Part shown: piece after piece, positions 1 through 6,086 of the stretch
Layout of the letters: each line of letters opens with the position of its first letter
Numbering within the stretch: the stretch's first letter is position 1
Source: Clostridia bacterium
Lineage (GTDB): Bacteria > Bacillota > Clostridia > Christensenellales > Aristaeellaceae
Length of the DNA stretch: 10,819 nt
Assembly: GCA_024404275.1 (NCBI GenBank)
Contig: JAKSQG010000048.1
Location: forward strand, 1 to 10,819
Direction of reading: 5' to 3'
The notes under the pieces: model-generated
Database searches by the model: none
Told to the model about the DNA's origin: nothing
Seen by the model: only the letters and a program-made list of their open reading frames with translations
Made by a program: the position numbers and the translations under genes

Positions 1-405
1 TTCCTCACCCGCTTTGGCGAGATCTTCCGCATCCTGAACACCGATACCATGCTGGCGCAGATCGAGGAATGCTACCGCATGCTGGCGCCCGAGATGGACA
101 TGCACTTTGACCGCTGGGCGTCCGAGAACCTCAAGAACATCTCCGCCGACCAGCCGCAGACCAAGGATGGCTGCCTGCGCTACTGGAACACGCGTGTGGA
201 GCGTCTCCGCAACGTGGTGCGCAAGCGCCCCGCCTATTGCTGGCGGCAGGTGGCGGAGTGGTTCAAGATGACGGATGCCGAGATGGAGGTCTATTTCGGA
301 CCCATCCCGCTCATCAGCACCGACGCCACATGGAACTCCACCTCGGCGGAAAACAAGGCCATGACGTACCTGTACGGTCCCAACTGGAAACGCCTGTACG
401 AATGA
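1..405 (+). CDS. CotH-kinase-like protein, C-terminal part (gene starts before the window)
   Basis: The reading frame is open from the first base to a tandem TGA TGA, leaving 134 residues of a longer protein. What is visible fits the C-terminal end of the CotH protein-kinase family, first known from spore coats: an early FLTRFGEIF segment, then a helix ending in LAPEMDMHFDRW, then RYWNTRVERLRNVVRKRP, then a short segment ending FGPIP. Family members usually end with such an 'acidic helix, RW, W..RV..LR....RP' arrangement. The kinase active-site residues would lie upstream, so they cannot be checked. No signal or membrane segment is seen in this part. No terminator is evident before the glucosidase gene 116 bases downstream, so read-through is possible. 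The family call rests on remembered pattern similarity of the tail only. Confidence 0.62.
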   Translation, partial: FLTRFGEIFRILNTDTMLAQIEECYRMLAPEMDMHFDRWASENLKNISADQPQTKDGCLRYWNTRVERLRNVVRKRPAYCWRQVAEWFKMTDAEMEVYFGPIPLISTDATWNSTSAENKAMTYLYGPNWKRLYE

Positions 406-503
406 TGACTGTGCACCGCATCCTGTTTATGACAACCTGAACATGGCTTTACGCAAAAAAAGATTCCCCTTGTACAAAGGAAATTCAATATTCGATAAAC
501 GAT

Positions 504-510
504 CGGGAGG
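504..510 (+). promoter_or_regulatory. Ribosome binding site of the alpha-glucosidase
   Basis: CGGGAGG matches the Shine-Dalgarno core and is placed 11 bases before the ATG at 522. It supports that start. Confidence 0.75.
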
Positions 511-521
511 TTACTTGACCG

Positions 522-2189
522 ATGTCTGACTGGTGGAAAAAATCCGTTGTGTATCAGGTCTATCCCCGTTCCTTCTGCGACAGCAACGGCGATGGTGTGG
601 GCGACCTGCGCGGCATCATCGGCAAGCTGGATTACATCAAGACCCTGGGGGCGGATGTCATCTGGCTGAACCCCATCTATGCCTCGCCCAATGACGATAA
701 CGGCTCCGATATCAGCGATTATTACGCCATCATGCCCGCGTTTGGCACCATGGCGGAGCTTGATGAGCTGCTGCGAGAGGCGCCGGCCCGCGGACTGCAC
801 ATCCTGATGGACCTGGTGGTCAACCACACCTCCGACGAGCACCCCTGGTTTAAGGAAAGCCGCAAGAGCAAGGACAACCCCTACCGCGATTTTTATATCT
901 GGCGCGAGGGCAAAGGAACGCTGCCGCCCAACAACTGGTGGTCGTATTTCGGCGGCTCCGCGTGGCAGAAGTGCGATGAAACGGGCGAATACTACCTGCA
1001 TGTGTTCTCCCGCAAGCAGCCGGACCTCAACTGGGAAAACCCCGCCGTGCGGCAGGAAGTCTACCGCATCATGCGCTTCTGGCTGGATAAGGGCGTGGAT
1101 GGCTTCCGCATGGACGTGATCAACTACATCAGCAAGGTGCCCGGGCTGCCCGATGGCCCGCTGATGCCCAACGGTCTGGGGGACTTCGGTCCCGGCTGCA
1201 TCAACGGTCCGCGCATTCATGAGTTTTTGCAGGAAATGAACCGCGAGGTGCTGTCCCATTACGATGTGATGACCGTGGGGGAGATGCCCGGTGTGTCCCC
1301 CGAGCAAGCCTGCCGTTATGCCTCCGTGGAGGGCAACGAGCTGAACATGGTCTTCCAATTCCAGCATATGGAGCTGGACTTTGATGAGCGCTACAGCAAG
1401 TGGACGCTGCTGCCCACGCCCCTGGATGCGCTGCGCCGCAATCTGTCCACATGGCAGACGGCCCTGCATGGCAAAGGCTGGAACAGCCTGTACTGGAACA
1501 ACCACGACCAGCCCCGCATCGTTTCCCGCATGGGCGACGACAGCACCGATGCGCTGCGCACCGCCTCTGCCAAGATGCTGGGCACGCTGCTGCACATGAT
1601 GCAGGGCACGCCCTATGTGTACGAGGGCGAAGAGCTGGGCATGACCAACGTGCCGTTTACCTCGGTGGAGCAGTACCGCGACATCGACGCGCTGAACGGC
1701 TACCGCGAGCTGACCATCATCCACGGTCTGCCGCACGAGGAGGCCTTTGCCCGCGTGAACGGTCACAGCCGTGACAACGCGCGCACGCCCATGCAATGGG
1801 ACGATTCCCCCAACGCCGGTTTTACCGCGGGTGAGCCGTGGATCATGATGAACCCCAATTACACAACCATCCATGCCGCCGCGCAGATCAACGACCCGGA
1901 CAGCGTATTCTCATACTATCGGCAGCTGATCGGGCTGCGTAAGCAGTACGACATCATCACCGAGGGCGATTATGAGCAGCTGCTGGAAAACAGCAAGCAC
2001 TTTTTTGCCTATCGCCGTCACCGGAACGGTCAGACGCTGACCGTCCTCTGCGGCTTCAACCGCGAAACGATCGCGGATGATGAGGTCGCGCCGTACTGCA
2101 CCGGCACGCAGCTGCTTTGCAACTGCAGCGAGAGCAGCAGCGGCTGCTGGCAGCCTTTTGAGACCCGGGTGTATCTGTCACAGGAGTGA
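522..2189 (+). CDS. GH13 family alpha-glucosidase, oligo-1,6-glucosidase type
   Basis: A 555-residue enzyme of usual length for subfamily GH13_31; it hydrolyses terminal alpha-glucosidic bonds in oligosaccharides such as isomaltose and is expected in the cytoplasm (no signal peptide). Visible family signatures: a calcium-loop motif DSNGDGVGD (20-28), region I DLVVNH (97-102), QPDLNWENP (166-174), region II GFRMDVIN with nucleophile D198, region III GEMPG with acid/base E254, and region IV NNHDQPR with transition-state stabiliser D329. A beta-type C-terminal domain covers about 475-555. Val199 directly after the nucleophile is the residue typical of alpha-1,6-specific members; alpha-1,4-specific ones usually carry Ala or Thr there. 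Five cysteines cluster at 510-542. Start choice: CGGGAGG at 504-510 lies 11 bases before the ATG. A strong terminator follows. No sugar transporter or regulator is adjacent, so the physiological substrate is inferred. malL would be the nearest symbol, but orthology is not shown. Confidence 0.95.
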   Translation: MSDWWKKSVVYQVYPRSFCDSNGDGVGDLRGIIGKLDYIKTLGADVIWLNPIYASPNDDNGSDISDYYAIMPAFGTMAELDELLREAPARGLHILMDLVVNHTSDEHPWFKESRKSKDNPYRDFYIWREGKGTLPPNNWWSYFGGSAWQKCDETGEYYLHVFSRKQPDLNWENPAVRQEVYRIMRFWLDKGVDGFRMDVINYISKVPGLPDGPLMPNGLGDFGPGCINGPRIHEFLQEMNREVLSHYDVMTVGEMPGVSPEQACRYASVEGNELNMVFQFQHMELDFDERYSKWTLLPTPLDALRRNLSTWQTALHGKGWNSLYWNNHDQPRIVSRMGDDSTDALRTASAKMLGTLLHMMQGTPYVYEGEELGMTNVPFTSVEQYRDIDALNGYRELTIIHGLPHEEAFARVNGHSRDNARTPMQWDDSPNAGFTAGEPWIMMNPNYTTIHAAAQINDPDSVFSYYRQLIGLRKQYDIITEGDYEQLLENSKHFFAYRRHRNGQTLTVLCGFNRETIADDEVAPYCTGTQLLCNCSESSSGCWQPFETRVYLSQE

Positions 2190-2228
2190 CGCCGCTTTCG
2201 ACTTCCAGGCAAACTGCATTTCAAAGCC

Positions 2229-2279
2229 CCTTCGACCCGATTTCGCTTTTCGCAAAGGCAACGGATCGAAGGTTTTTTT
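2229..2279 (+). terminator. Rho-independent terminator after the alpha-glucosidase
   Basis: CCTTCGACCC (2229-2238) pairs with GGATCGAAGG (2263-2272) with one C/A mismatch, and seven T follow (2273-2279). It closes the glucosidase transcript and marks the last clearly GC-rich host sequence before the AT-richer islet. Confidence 0.88.
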
Positions 2280-2305
2280 ATTTGGCCATTGTCTCCCAGG
2301 GCTGA

Positions 2306-2455
2306 TTCATAGATAAGAACGGCAAGCGGGTGACAGTACAGAGTTGTGTTTCAGCTGCTTTGATCAAACAAGCGCTCAATGGCAATGTCAGAGCCTTTGA
2401 GACCATTCGTGATATGGTGATACGAATCCATGTTCTGAATTATTGTAACTGTTAA
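2306..2455 (+). pseudogene. Remnant of a phage-type small protein (terminase-small-subunit-like), no start codon
   Basis: An open stretch between TGA (2303) and TAA (2453) encodes about 49 codons. It begins DKNGKRVTVQ and runs into IKQALNGNVRAFETIRD. The 'I..AL.GNVRAFE.IRD' pattern resembles the helical segment of small phage packaging or terminase-small-subunit-like proteins, which usually read '(K/R)A..GdvkAfe.iRDtiGEKP'. Here the expected IGEKP continuation is lost after DMV, no start codon or ribosome binding site is seen at the front, and the frame soon ends. It therefore looks like a decayed internal fragment of a mobile-element gene, not a working one. The homology is from memory of the motif and unverified. 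Confidence 0.4.
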
Positions 2456-2494
2456 AGGACAGTTCCTCTGAAGTCAACTGCGGAGGGGCTTTTT
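2447..2494 (+). terminator. Double hairpin with T run, possible terminator
   Basis: AACTGT (2447-2452) and ACAGTT (2459-2464) form a perfect 6-bp hairpin. Directly after it, CCTCTG (2465-2470) pairs with CGGAGG (2481-2486, one G-T wobble), followed by GGC and five T (2490-2494). The second hairpin has terminator form but a short stem. No intact gene immediately upstream needs it; it may belong to the decayed fragment. Confidence 0.5.
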
Positions 2495-2539
2495 GATACA
2501 CTTATGGAGAGAGTACTTGATGAATGTGATAGGCAAATC

Positions 2540-2568
2540 TTGTAAAGCATATGTTCATTTGGTATAAT
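2540..2568 (+). promoter_or_regulatory. Sigma-A-type promoter upstream of the helicase
   Basis: TTGTAA (2540-2545), a 17-base spacer and a perfect TATAAT (2563-2568). Predicted transcription start is near 2575, about 234 bases before the helicase ATG, so the transcript would carry a long leader. Confidence 0.8.
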
Positions 2569-2610
2569 ATACTTAACACTTCGAATCAAGAACCATTGGT
2601 ATTCAAACAG

Positions 2611-2630
2611 AAGCCCCCGTCGGGGCTTTT
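2611..2630 (+). terminator. Early hairpin with short T run in the helicase leader
   Basis: AAGCCCC (2611-2617), loop CGTC, GGGGCTT (2622-2628), with four T in a row (2627-2630) before CTC. It lies only about 36-55 bases after the predicted transcription start. It could end a short RNA, attenuate helicase transcription, or serve the minus strand. The T run is short, so efficiency is uncertain. Confidence 0.55.
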
Positions 2631-2645
2631 CTCACACACTGTGCA

Positions 2646-2660
2646 GTCGGTCGAACCGAC
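2646..2660 (+). repeat. Small inverted repeat in the helicase leader
   Basis: GTCGGT (2646-2651), centre CGA, ACCGAC (2655-2660): a perfect 6-bp inverted repeat. GTCGGTC occurs again in direct orientation at 2688-2694. It could be an operator half-site pair or a small RNA hairpin; nothing decides between these. Confidence 0.4.
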
Positions 2661-2696
2661 GATTTGAATGAATACTGTAATCATAATGTCGGTCAA

Positions 2697-2775
2697 GTTT
2701 GAGAGAAGTGTAATTTTGTAGGGAACTCAAACAGTGTTGCCGATTGCAGGAACACGGTGTTCATTTGAGAGTAGT
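2697..2775 (+). promoter_or_regulatory. Leader segment with mutually exclusive pairings upstream of the helicase
   Basis: TTTGAGAGAAGT (2698-2709) is repeated as TTTGAGAGTAGT (2764-2775), identical in 11 of 12 bases. Between them CTCAAAC (2726-2732) can pair with GTTTGAG (2697-2703) or, over 6 bp, with the TTTGAG at 2764-2769. The latter structure can be extended inside by GTGTT (2734-2738) with AACAC (2751-2755). Such an A-B-A' arrangement permits two alternative hairpins just ahead of the ribosome binding site at 2798. This is seen in the sequence; a regulatory role is inference. Confidence 0.4.
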
Positions 2776-2797
2776 ACTGTTGAAAGCGTTTTGTACC

Positions 2798-2804
2798 GAG
2801 GTGA
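2798..2804 (+). promoter_or_regulatory. Ribosome binding site that fixes the helicase start
   Basis: GAGGTGA lies four bases before the ATG at 2809. It favours that start over the GTG at 2734, which would add 25 residues without family character and has no Shine-Dalgarno. Confidence 0.8.
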
Positions 2805-2808
2805 CGGC

Positions 2809-5568
2809 ATGGCAAACCAGTTTTTGACCAACTATACCGAAACTACTTTCCTTGAGAAGATCAAGGATAATCTGCGGCATTGCTCAGCATTTTCCTTTTC
2901 AGTCAGCTTTATCAAAAAGGCTGGCTTGATTTTATTGTTCAGAGATATCGAAGCAGCCGTAGAACGTGGCTGTCGCGGACGGATCATTACTTCGACATAT
3001 CAGAATTTTACTGACATTGAATCGTTGAAGAGCTTCTATACTTTGGCAGGACGCTGCAACAATTTTGAATGCCATCTCGATCATGAATGCTTCCATGATA
3101 ATGGTTACAGTACACTTGGTTATCATTCAAAAGGTTATCTATTTGAACTTGATGATTGCTGTGAACTGATTGTCGGCTCATCCAATATCACGCGTTATGC
3201 GCTGCTCAAAAATATAGAATGGGACGTTGTCGTTCGTGAGTCCAAGGGCAGCGAAGCATATGAGCAGGCAATGGCAGAATTCAATAGCCGTTGGTCAGCA
3301 ACACATCCGCTAAACAGCGAGATCATCAATCTGTATGCTAACAAACTGAATTTTGCCATTGAACGCTGGGATATGGATTACGACTTTTCGCAGGCAAATA
3401 TCAAACCCAATTTCATGCAGCGCAAAGCATTGAAAGAACTGAATCGTTATCGTGCTGTCGGAACAAACCGTGCGCTTGTTGTTGCTGCCGCCGGTTCCGG
3501 GAAAACATATCTTGCGGCATTCGATGCATTGAATTTCAATCCAAAGAGACTTCTATACATTGTGCATGAAGGCTCCATTTTGAAGAAATCATTGGAAACT
3601 TTTCAGGATGTGTTTGGCAACCAAGTGACCTATGGCATATACAGTGGCACCAGCAAAGAATCAGATGCGGATTTTGTGTTTGCAACAAACATTACAATGA
3701 GCAATACGCTGGATCTGTTCCGGAAAGATGAGTTCGACTACATCATCATCGATGAATGTCATCATGCAACAGCTGAGACTTATCGTAAGATCATCGCATA
3801 TTTCGAACCGGAATTTCTTCTCGGCTTGACTGCGACACCTGAACGTATGGATAATCAGGATGTCTTTGAACTATTTGAGCAGAATGTGCCGTATGAGCTT
3901 CGACTGCGTGATGCAATCATTAACGATATTGTTGTGCCCTTCAAATATTATGGCATCCGTGACAAACTGGTCGACTATGGCCTGGGCGCAAATGAAGAAC
4001 GCCGTATGATTGCTCAAATGGCAAATGACGATCATTGTGATTTTATCGCAGAGCAGATCGAGGCTCATCGCGGTCAAGGAAAACTGAAAGCCCTTGCTTT
4101 CTGTCGTAATGTTACACATGCCCGCATGATGTGTGAATCAATGGGCGAGCATTACCACACTGCATATCTGACGGGGCGGAATGACATTGGTGAACGCATT
4201 CGAGCTTACAATGATCTGCAGAGCGATGCAGCAGATTTGGAGATTCTGTTCACAGTTGATATTCTGAATGAAGGTGTCGATATTCCCGGTGTCAACATGG
4301 TGCTATTCCTACGTCCAACGGAATCCTCGACGATCTTCATTCAGCAACTCGGACGCGGGTTGCGTAAATTCACCAACAAACAGTTTGTCACTGTATTGGA
4401 CTTTATCGGTAACAGCTATAAGCGCAGTGTGCAGATTGCGTTTGCGCTTTCCTCCCTTGCCGAAAACTTTGTCGTAGAAAAGCGCCTCATGGCTTCATTG
4501 GTCCGTGATGACTTTTCTGCTTTGGCATTACAGCAATATGGCGTTGAGATTCATATTGATGATCTTAGCAAAGAAGAAATCCTGGAGTTTATAGACAAAG
4601 AAAACTTCAATGCCATCAAGTATCTGAAACAGGACTATTTCAATTTCAAAAAATATATCAACGCTGAGTTTTGGCCAAAGCATATAGATTATCTGAATAA
4701 CGATTGTGCTCCGGACCTGATTCGGTTCATGAGCGTGAAAACAGCAGGAAAGAAACACTTCTCCTATTACAATTTCCTTCGGGCAATCGGAGAAGAAAAC
4801 TTACCCGTATTCAGTGAAGAACAAATCAGTTTTATCAATTATCTGTCAAGCCTCCTGCCTTTAGTCCGGCCACATGAATATATGATTGTAAAAGAACTGA
4901 TGAAAGCATCAATGTCTGTTGATGAAATGTCTGCATTGTTATGTCAGCAGATTCCAGGATATCAATTTGTTGAATTACGTCATGCACTTGAGTTTTTGAA
5001 ATACATCCATCATGATGGTGATGTTCTGTCGCTCGAGACAGAGATGGATGATCAGCTACGTGAGTATCTGGATGATTTGCTTACGTATGGCCTCACTCGC
5101 TACACCACTGACTACGGCGAAGAGACAGGATTCAAACTTTGGCAGAATTACCGTATGGATCAGGTTCAGATGAAGTTGCTAAAGAATCCAGGATACACAG
5201 CGGTCGGTACATATTATTATGACGATGTAGTTGTCATTTTCGCATCACTGAAAAAAGATCTTGATGCAGAGAACCGATTGAACTATAAAGACAAATTCTT
5301 GCAGCCTAATCTCTTTCAGTGGGAATCGAGAAATAATCTTCCAGCCGAAGATCTATCCAAACTGAACAGCAGCCGCTTTGCATATGTCTTTATTCGTAAG
5401 GTATCGGATGAGAATGGCATAACGTTGCCGTTCACCTATGTGGGCAAAGGTGTATTAGGCAATTGCCGAGCAACAGAAAATGGTAATAGAACGTATTTGT
5501 TCGACATCGAAATGGATAATGCACTTCCAAATTACTTGCAGTACGACTTTGGATTGACGAAAGAGTGA
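2809..5568 (+). CDS. PLD-like nuclease / SF2 helicase / DUF3427 fusion protein, predicted defence factor
   Basis: A 919-residue protein with three parts. (1) Residues about 1-165: a phospholipase-D-type nuclease domain with one HxK half-site (H106-S-K108) and GSSN at 123-126; single half-sites normally dimerise to make the active site. (2) Residues about 200-560: a superfamily 2 helicase with Walker A AAGSGKT (227-233), DEAH-box variant DECHH (315-319), motif III TATPERMD (341-348), and the second RecA lobe with LNEGVDIPG (486-494) and arginine-finger motif QQLGRGLRK (512-520). (3) Residues about 755-915: a DUF3427-like tail with YKDKFLQPNLFQW (826-838) and PFTYVGKG (874-881). All key residues are present, so it should be active. 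Proteins of this architecture recur in defence and mobile regions, but the exact target and mechanism are unknown to me. It has its own promoter, leader and terminator and no partner gene. Base composition is lower in GC than its neighbours, which suggests transfer. Confidence 0.9.
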   Translation: MANQFLTNYTETTFLEKIKDNLRHCSAFSFSVSFIKKAGLILLFRDIEAAVERGCRGRIITSTYQNFTDIESLKSFYTLAGRCNNFECHLDHECFHDNGYSTLGYHSKGYLFELDDCCELIVGSSNITRYALLKNIEWDVVVRESKGSEAYEQAMAEFNSRWSATHPLNSEIINLYANKLNFAIERWDMDYDFSQANIKPNFMQRKALKELNRYRAVGTNRALVVAAAGSGKTYLAAFDALNFNPKRLLYIVHEGSILKKSLETFQDVFGNQVTYGIYSGTSKESDADFVFATNITMSNTLDLFRKDEFDYIIIDECHHATAETYRKIIAYFEPEFLLGLTATPERMDNQDVFELFEQNVPYELRLRDAIINDIVVPFKYYGIRDKLVDYGLGANEERRMIAQMANDDHCDFIAEQIEAHRGQGKLKALAFCRNVTHARMMCESMGEHYHTAYLTGRNDIGERIRAYNDLQSDAADLEILFTVDILNEGVDIPGVNMVLFLRPTESSTIFIQQLGRGLRKFTNKQFVTVLDFIGNSYKRSVQIAFALSSLAENFVVEKRLMASLVRDDFSALALQQYGVEIHIDDLSKEEILEFIDKENFNAIKYLKQDYFNFKKYINAEFWPKHIDYLNNDCAPDLIRFMSVKTAGKKHFSYYNFLRAIGEENLPVFSEEQISFINYLSSLLPLVRPHEYMIVKELMKASMSVDEMSALLCQQIPGYQFVELRHALEFLKYIHHDGDVLSLETEMDDQLREYLDDLLTYGLTRYTTDYGEETGFKLWQNYRMDQVQMKLLKNPGYTAVGTYYYDDVVVIFASLKKDLDAENRLNYKDKFLQPNLFQWESRNNLPAEDLSKLNSSRFAYVFIRKVSDENGITLPFTYVGKGVLGNCRATENGNRTYLFDIEMDNALPNYLQYDFGLTKE

Positions 5569-5650
5569 TCTCACAGCACCTATGTGAAAAAGCAATGTCT
5601 AAGTTAAAATCCAAGCTTTTATCATTTTGAAAAACTAAATATTGAAAAAG

Positions 5651-5678
5651 GCCACCGGAGCGATTCGATGGCTTTTTT
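5651..5678 (+). terminator. Rho-independent terminator after the helicase
   Basis: GCCACCG (5651-5657) pairs with CGATGGC (5666-5672) with one C/A mismatch; six T follow (5673-5678). Five A just upstream can extend the stem. Confidence 0.82.
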
Positions 5679-5696
5679 ATGGAGGTGCAATATGAT

Positions 5697-5789
5697 ATGC
5701 AAATTCGTGTGCACTACTGGGAAAAATGCTGCGGAAAACCCACGATTTTCCATCATTCACCGGTGATGTTTTTCGGAAAATCCCGATAA
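5697..5789 (+). CDS. Possible 30-residue small protein, unknown function
   Basis: A strong GGAGGTG (5681-5687) stands nine bases before the ATG at 5697. The frame runs 30 codons to TAA; it starts MQIRVHYWEKCCGKP and contains a CC pair and a HH pair. A second ATG at 5692, four bases after the same Shine-Dalgarno, opens a different 24-codon frame, so the true start is unclear. It directly follows the helicase terminator and ends just before the tRNA terminator hairpin. GATTTTCC (5743-5750) and GGAAAATC (5775-5782) form an inverted repeat inside it. No promoter or relatives are recognised. It may be spurious or a remnant. Confidence 0.22.
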   Translation: MQIRVHYWEKCCGKPTIFHHSPVMFFGKSR

Positions 5790-5831
5790 AATAAAGGAAA
5801 GTCAGCGATTCTCCGGAATTGCTGACTTTCC
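5785..5831 (-). terminator. Terminator of the amber-decoding tRNA
   Basis: GGAAAGTCAGC (5796-5806) and GCTGACTTTCC (5821-5831) form a perfect 11-bp stem that extends with GATTC/GAATT (one G-T wobble) to a four-base loop. Read on the minus strand it is followed by TTTATTTTATC (5785-5795). It begins five bases after the tRNA 3' end, so it serves the tRNA and supports that the gene is expressed. Confidence 0.88.
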
Positions 5832-5835
5832 TTGT

Positions 5836-5911
5836 TGGCAGCGCGTATGGGGCTCGAACCCATGTTCGCGATTTTAGAGACCGCTGTCCTGGACCACTAG
5901 ACGAACGCGCC
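5836..5911 (-). tRNA. tRNA with anticodon CUA (amber-decoding, suppressor type; Glu/Gln-like body)
   Basis: A complete 76-base cloverleaf on the minus strand. Acceptor GGCGCGT pairs with ACGCGCT (position 1-72 is a G-U wobble), followed by discriminator G73 and an encoded CCA. The D arm GTCT/GGAC carries A14, G15, G18-G19 and A21. The anticodon stem GCGGT/ATCGC encloses the loop CTCTAAA, with U33 and anticodon CUA (plus-strand 5875-5877). The variable loop is GAAC, and the T arm is ATGGG/CCCAT with loop TTCGAGC. All invariant bases are present, so it looks functional. The D arm (GTCTAG.GG.CCAGGAC) is close to bacterial tRNA-Glu. G73 and a weak 1-72 pair suit glutaminyl or glutamyl charging. 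It does not have the short-D-loop shape of tRNA-Pyl. It would insert an amino acid at UAG. A tRNA finder would probably label it tRNA-Sup(CTA). Confidence 0.88.
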
Positions 5912-6021
5912 ATACACGTTTTTATATTTGACACGGAACGGGTTTTTCCTGCCGGGGCGGGCAGATTTCTTTTATTTTGTACTCTTTTGTTCCGTGCTCT
6001 CCGATGAAAACGCTTCTGCCG

Positions 6022-6050
6022 TTGTATTTTGTTTGTTCCTGTGTTATAAT
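6022..6050 (+). promoter_or_regulatory. Sigma-A promoter with extended -10 for the membrane protein
   Basis: TTGTAT (6022-6027), a 17-base spacer, and TATAAT (6045-6050) preceded by TG at 6042-6043 (extended -10). The predicted start near 6057 gives a leader of about 30 bases before the ATG at 6087. It also excludes the upstream in-frame TTG at 5928 as a start. Confidence 0.85.
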
Positions 6051-6086
6051 GCAGTCATAAAAACAGAAGAAGGATGGAAAAAAAGA

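Noticed and set aside
470..499. A promoter for the glucosidase (TTGTAC, 18-base spacer, GATAAA).
   Set aside because: Both boxes are weak and the start point would fall inside the ribosome binding site, leaving almost no leader.
291..1874. A long minus-strand open frame of 527 codons.
   Set aside because: It lies antisense to the intact GH13 gene, whose catalytic motifs are all on the plus strand. The product is rich in His, Ala, Val and Gln as is typical for the complement of GC-rich coding DNA.
2646..2660. A possible copy of the tRNA T-arm (GGTTCGA on the minus strand) as an attachment site matching the tRNA at 5836-5911.
   Set aside because: Only the seven-base tRNA consensus core matches; the flanks differ, so it does not qualify as an att repeat.
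2686..2808. An in-frame ATG at 2686 joins the helicase frame through a TAG codon at 2719, which the amber-decoding tRNA could read.
   Set aside because: There is no Shine-Dalgarno before 2686, the added residues show no family character, and the ATG at 2809 has a well-placed GAGGTGA. The TAG is most likely a chance stop in the leader.
5928..5956. A perfect TTGACA at 5928-5933 as a promoter -35 box.
   Set aside because: No -10-like sequence exists at 16-18 bases downstream; the region there is GC-rich.
5928..6086. A longer N-terminus for the membrane protein from TTG at 5928.
   Set aside because: A TATAAT promoter with extended -10 lies inside this stretch at 6022-6050, and the ATG at 6087 has a ribosome binding site.
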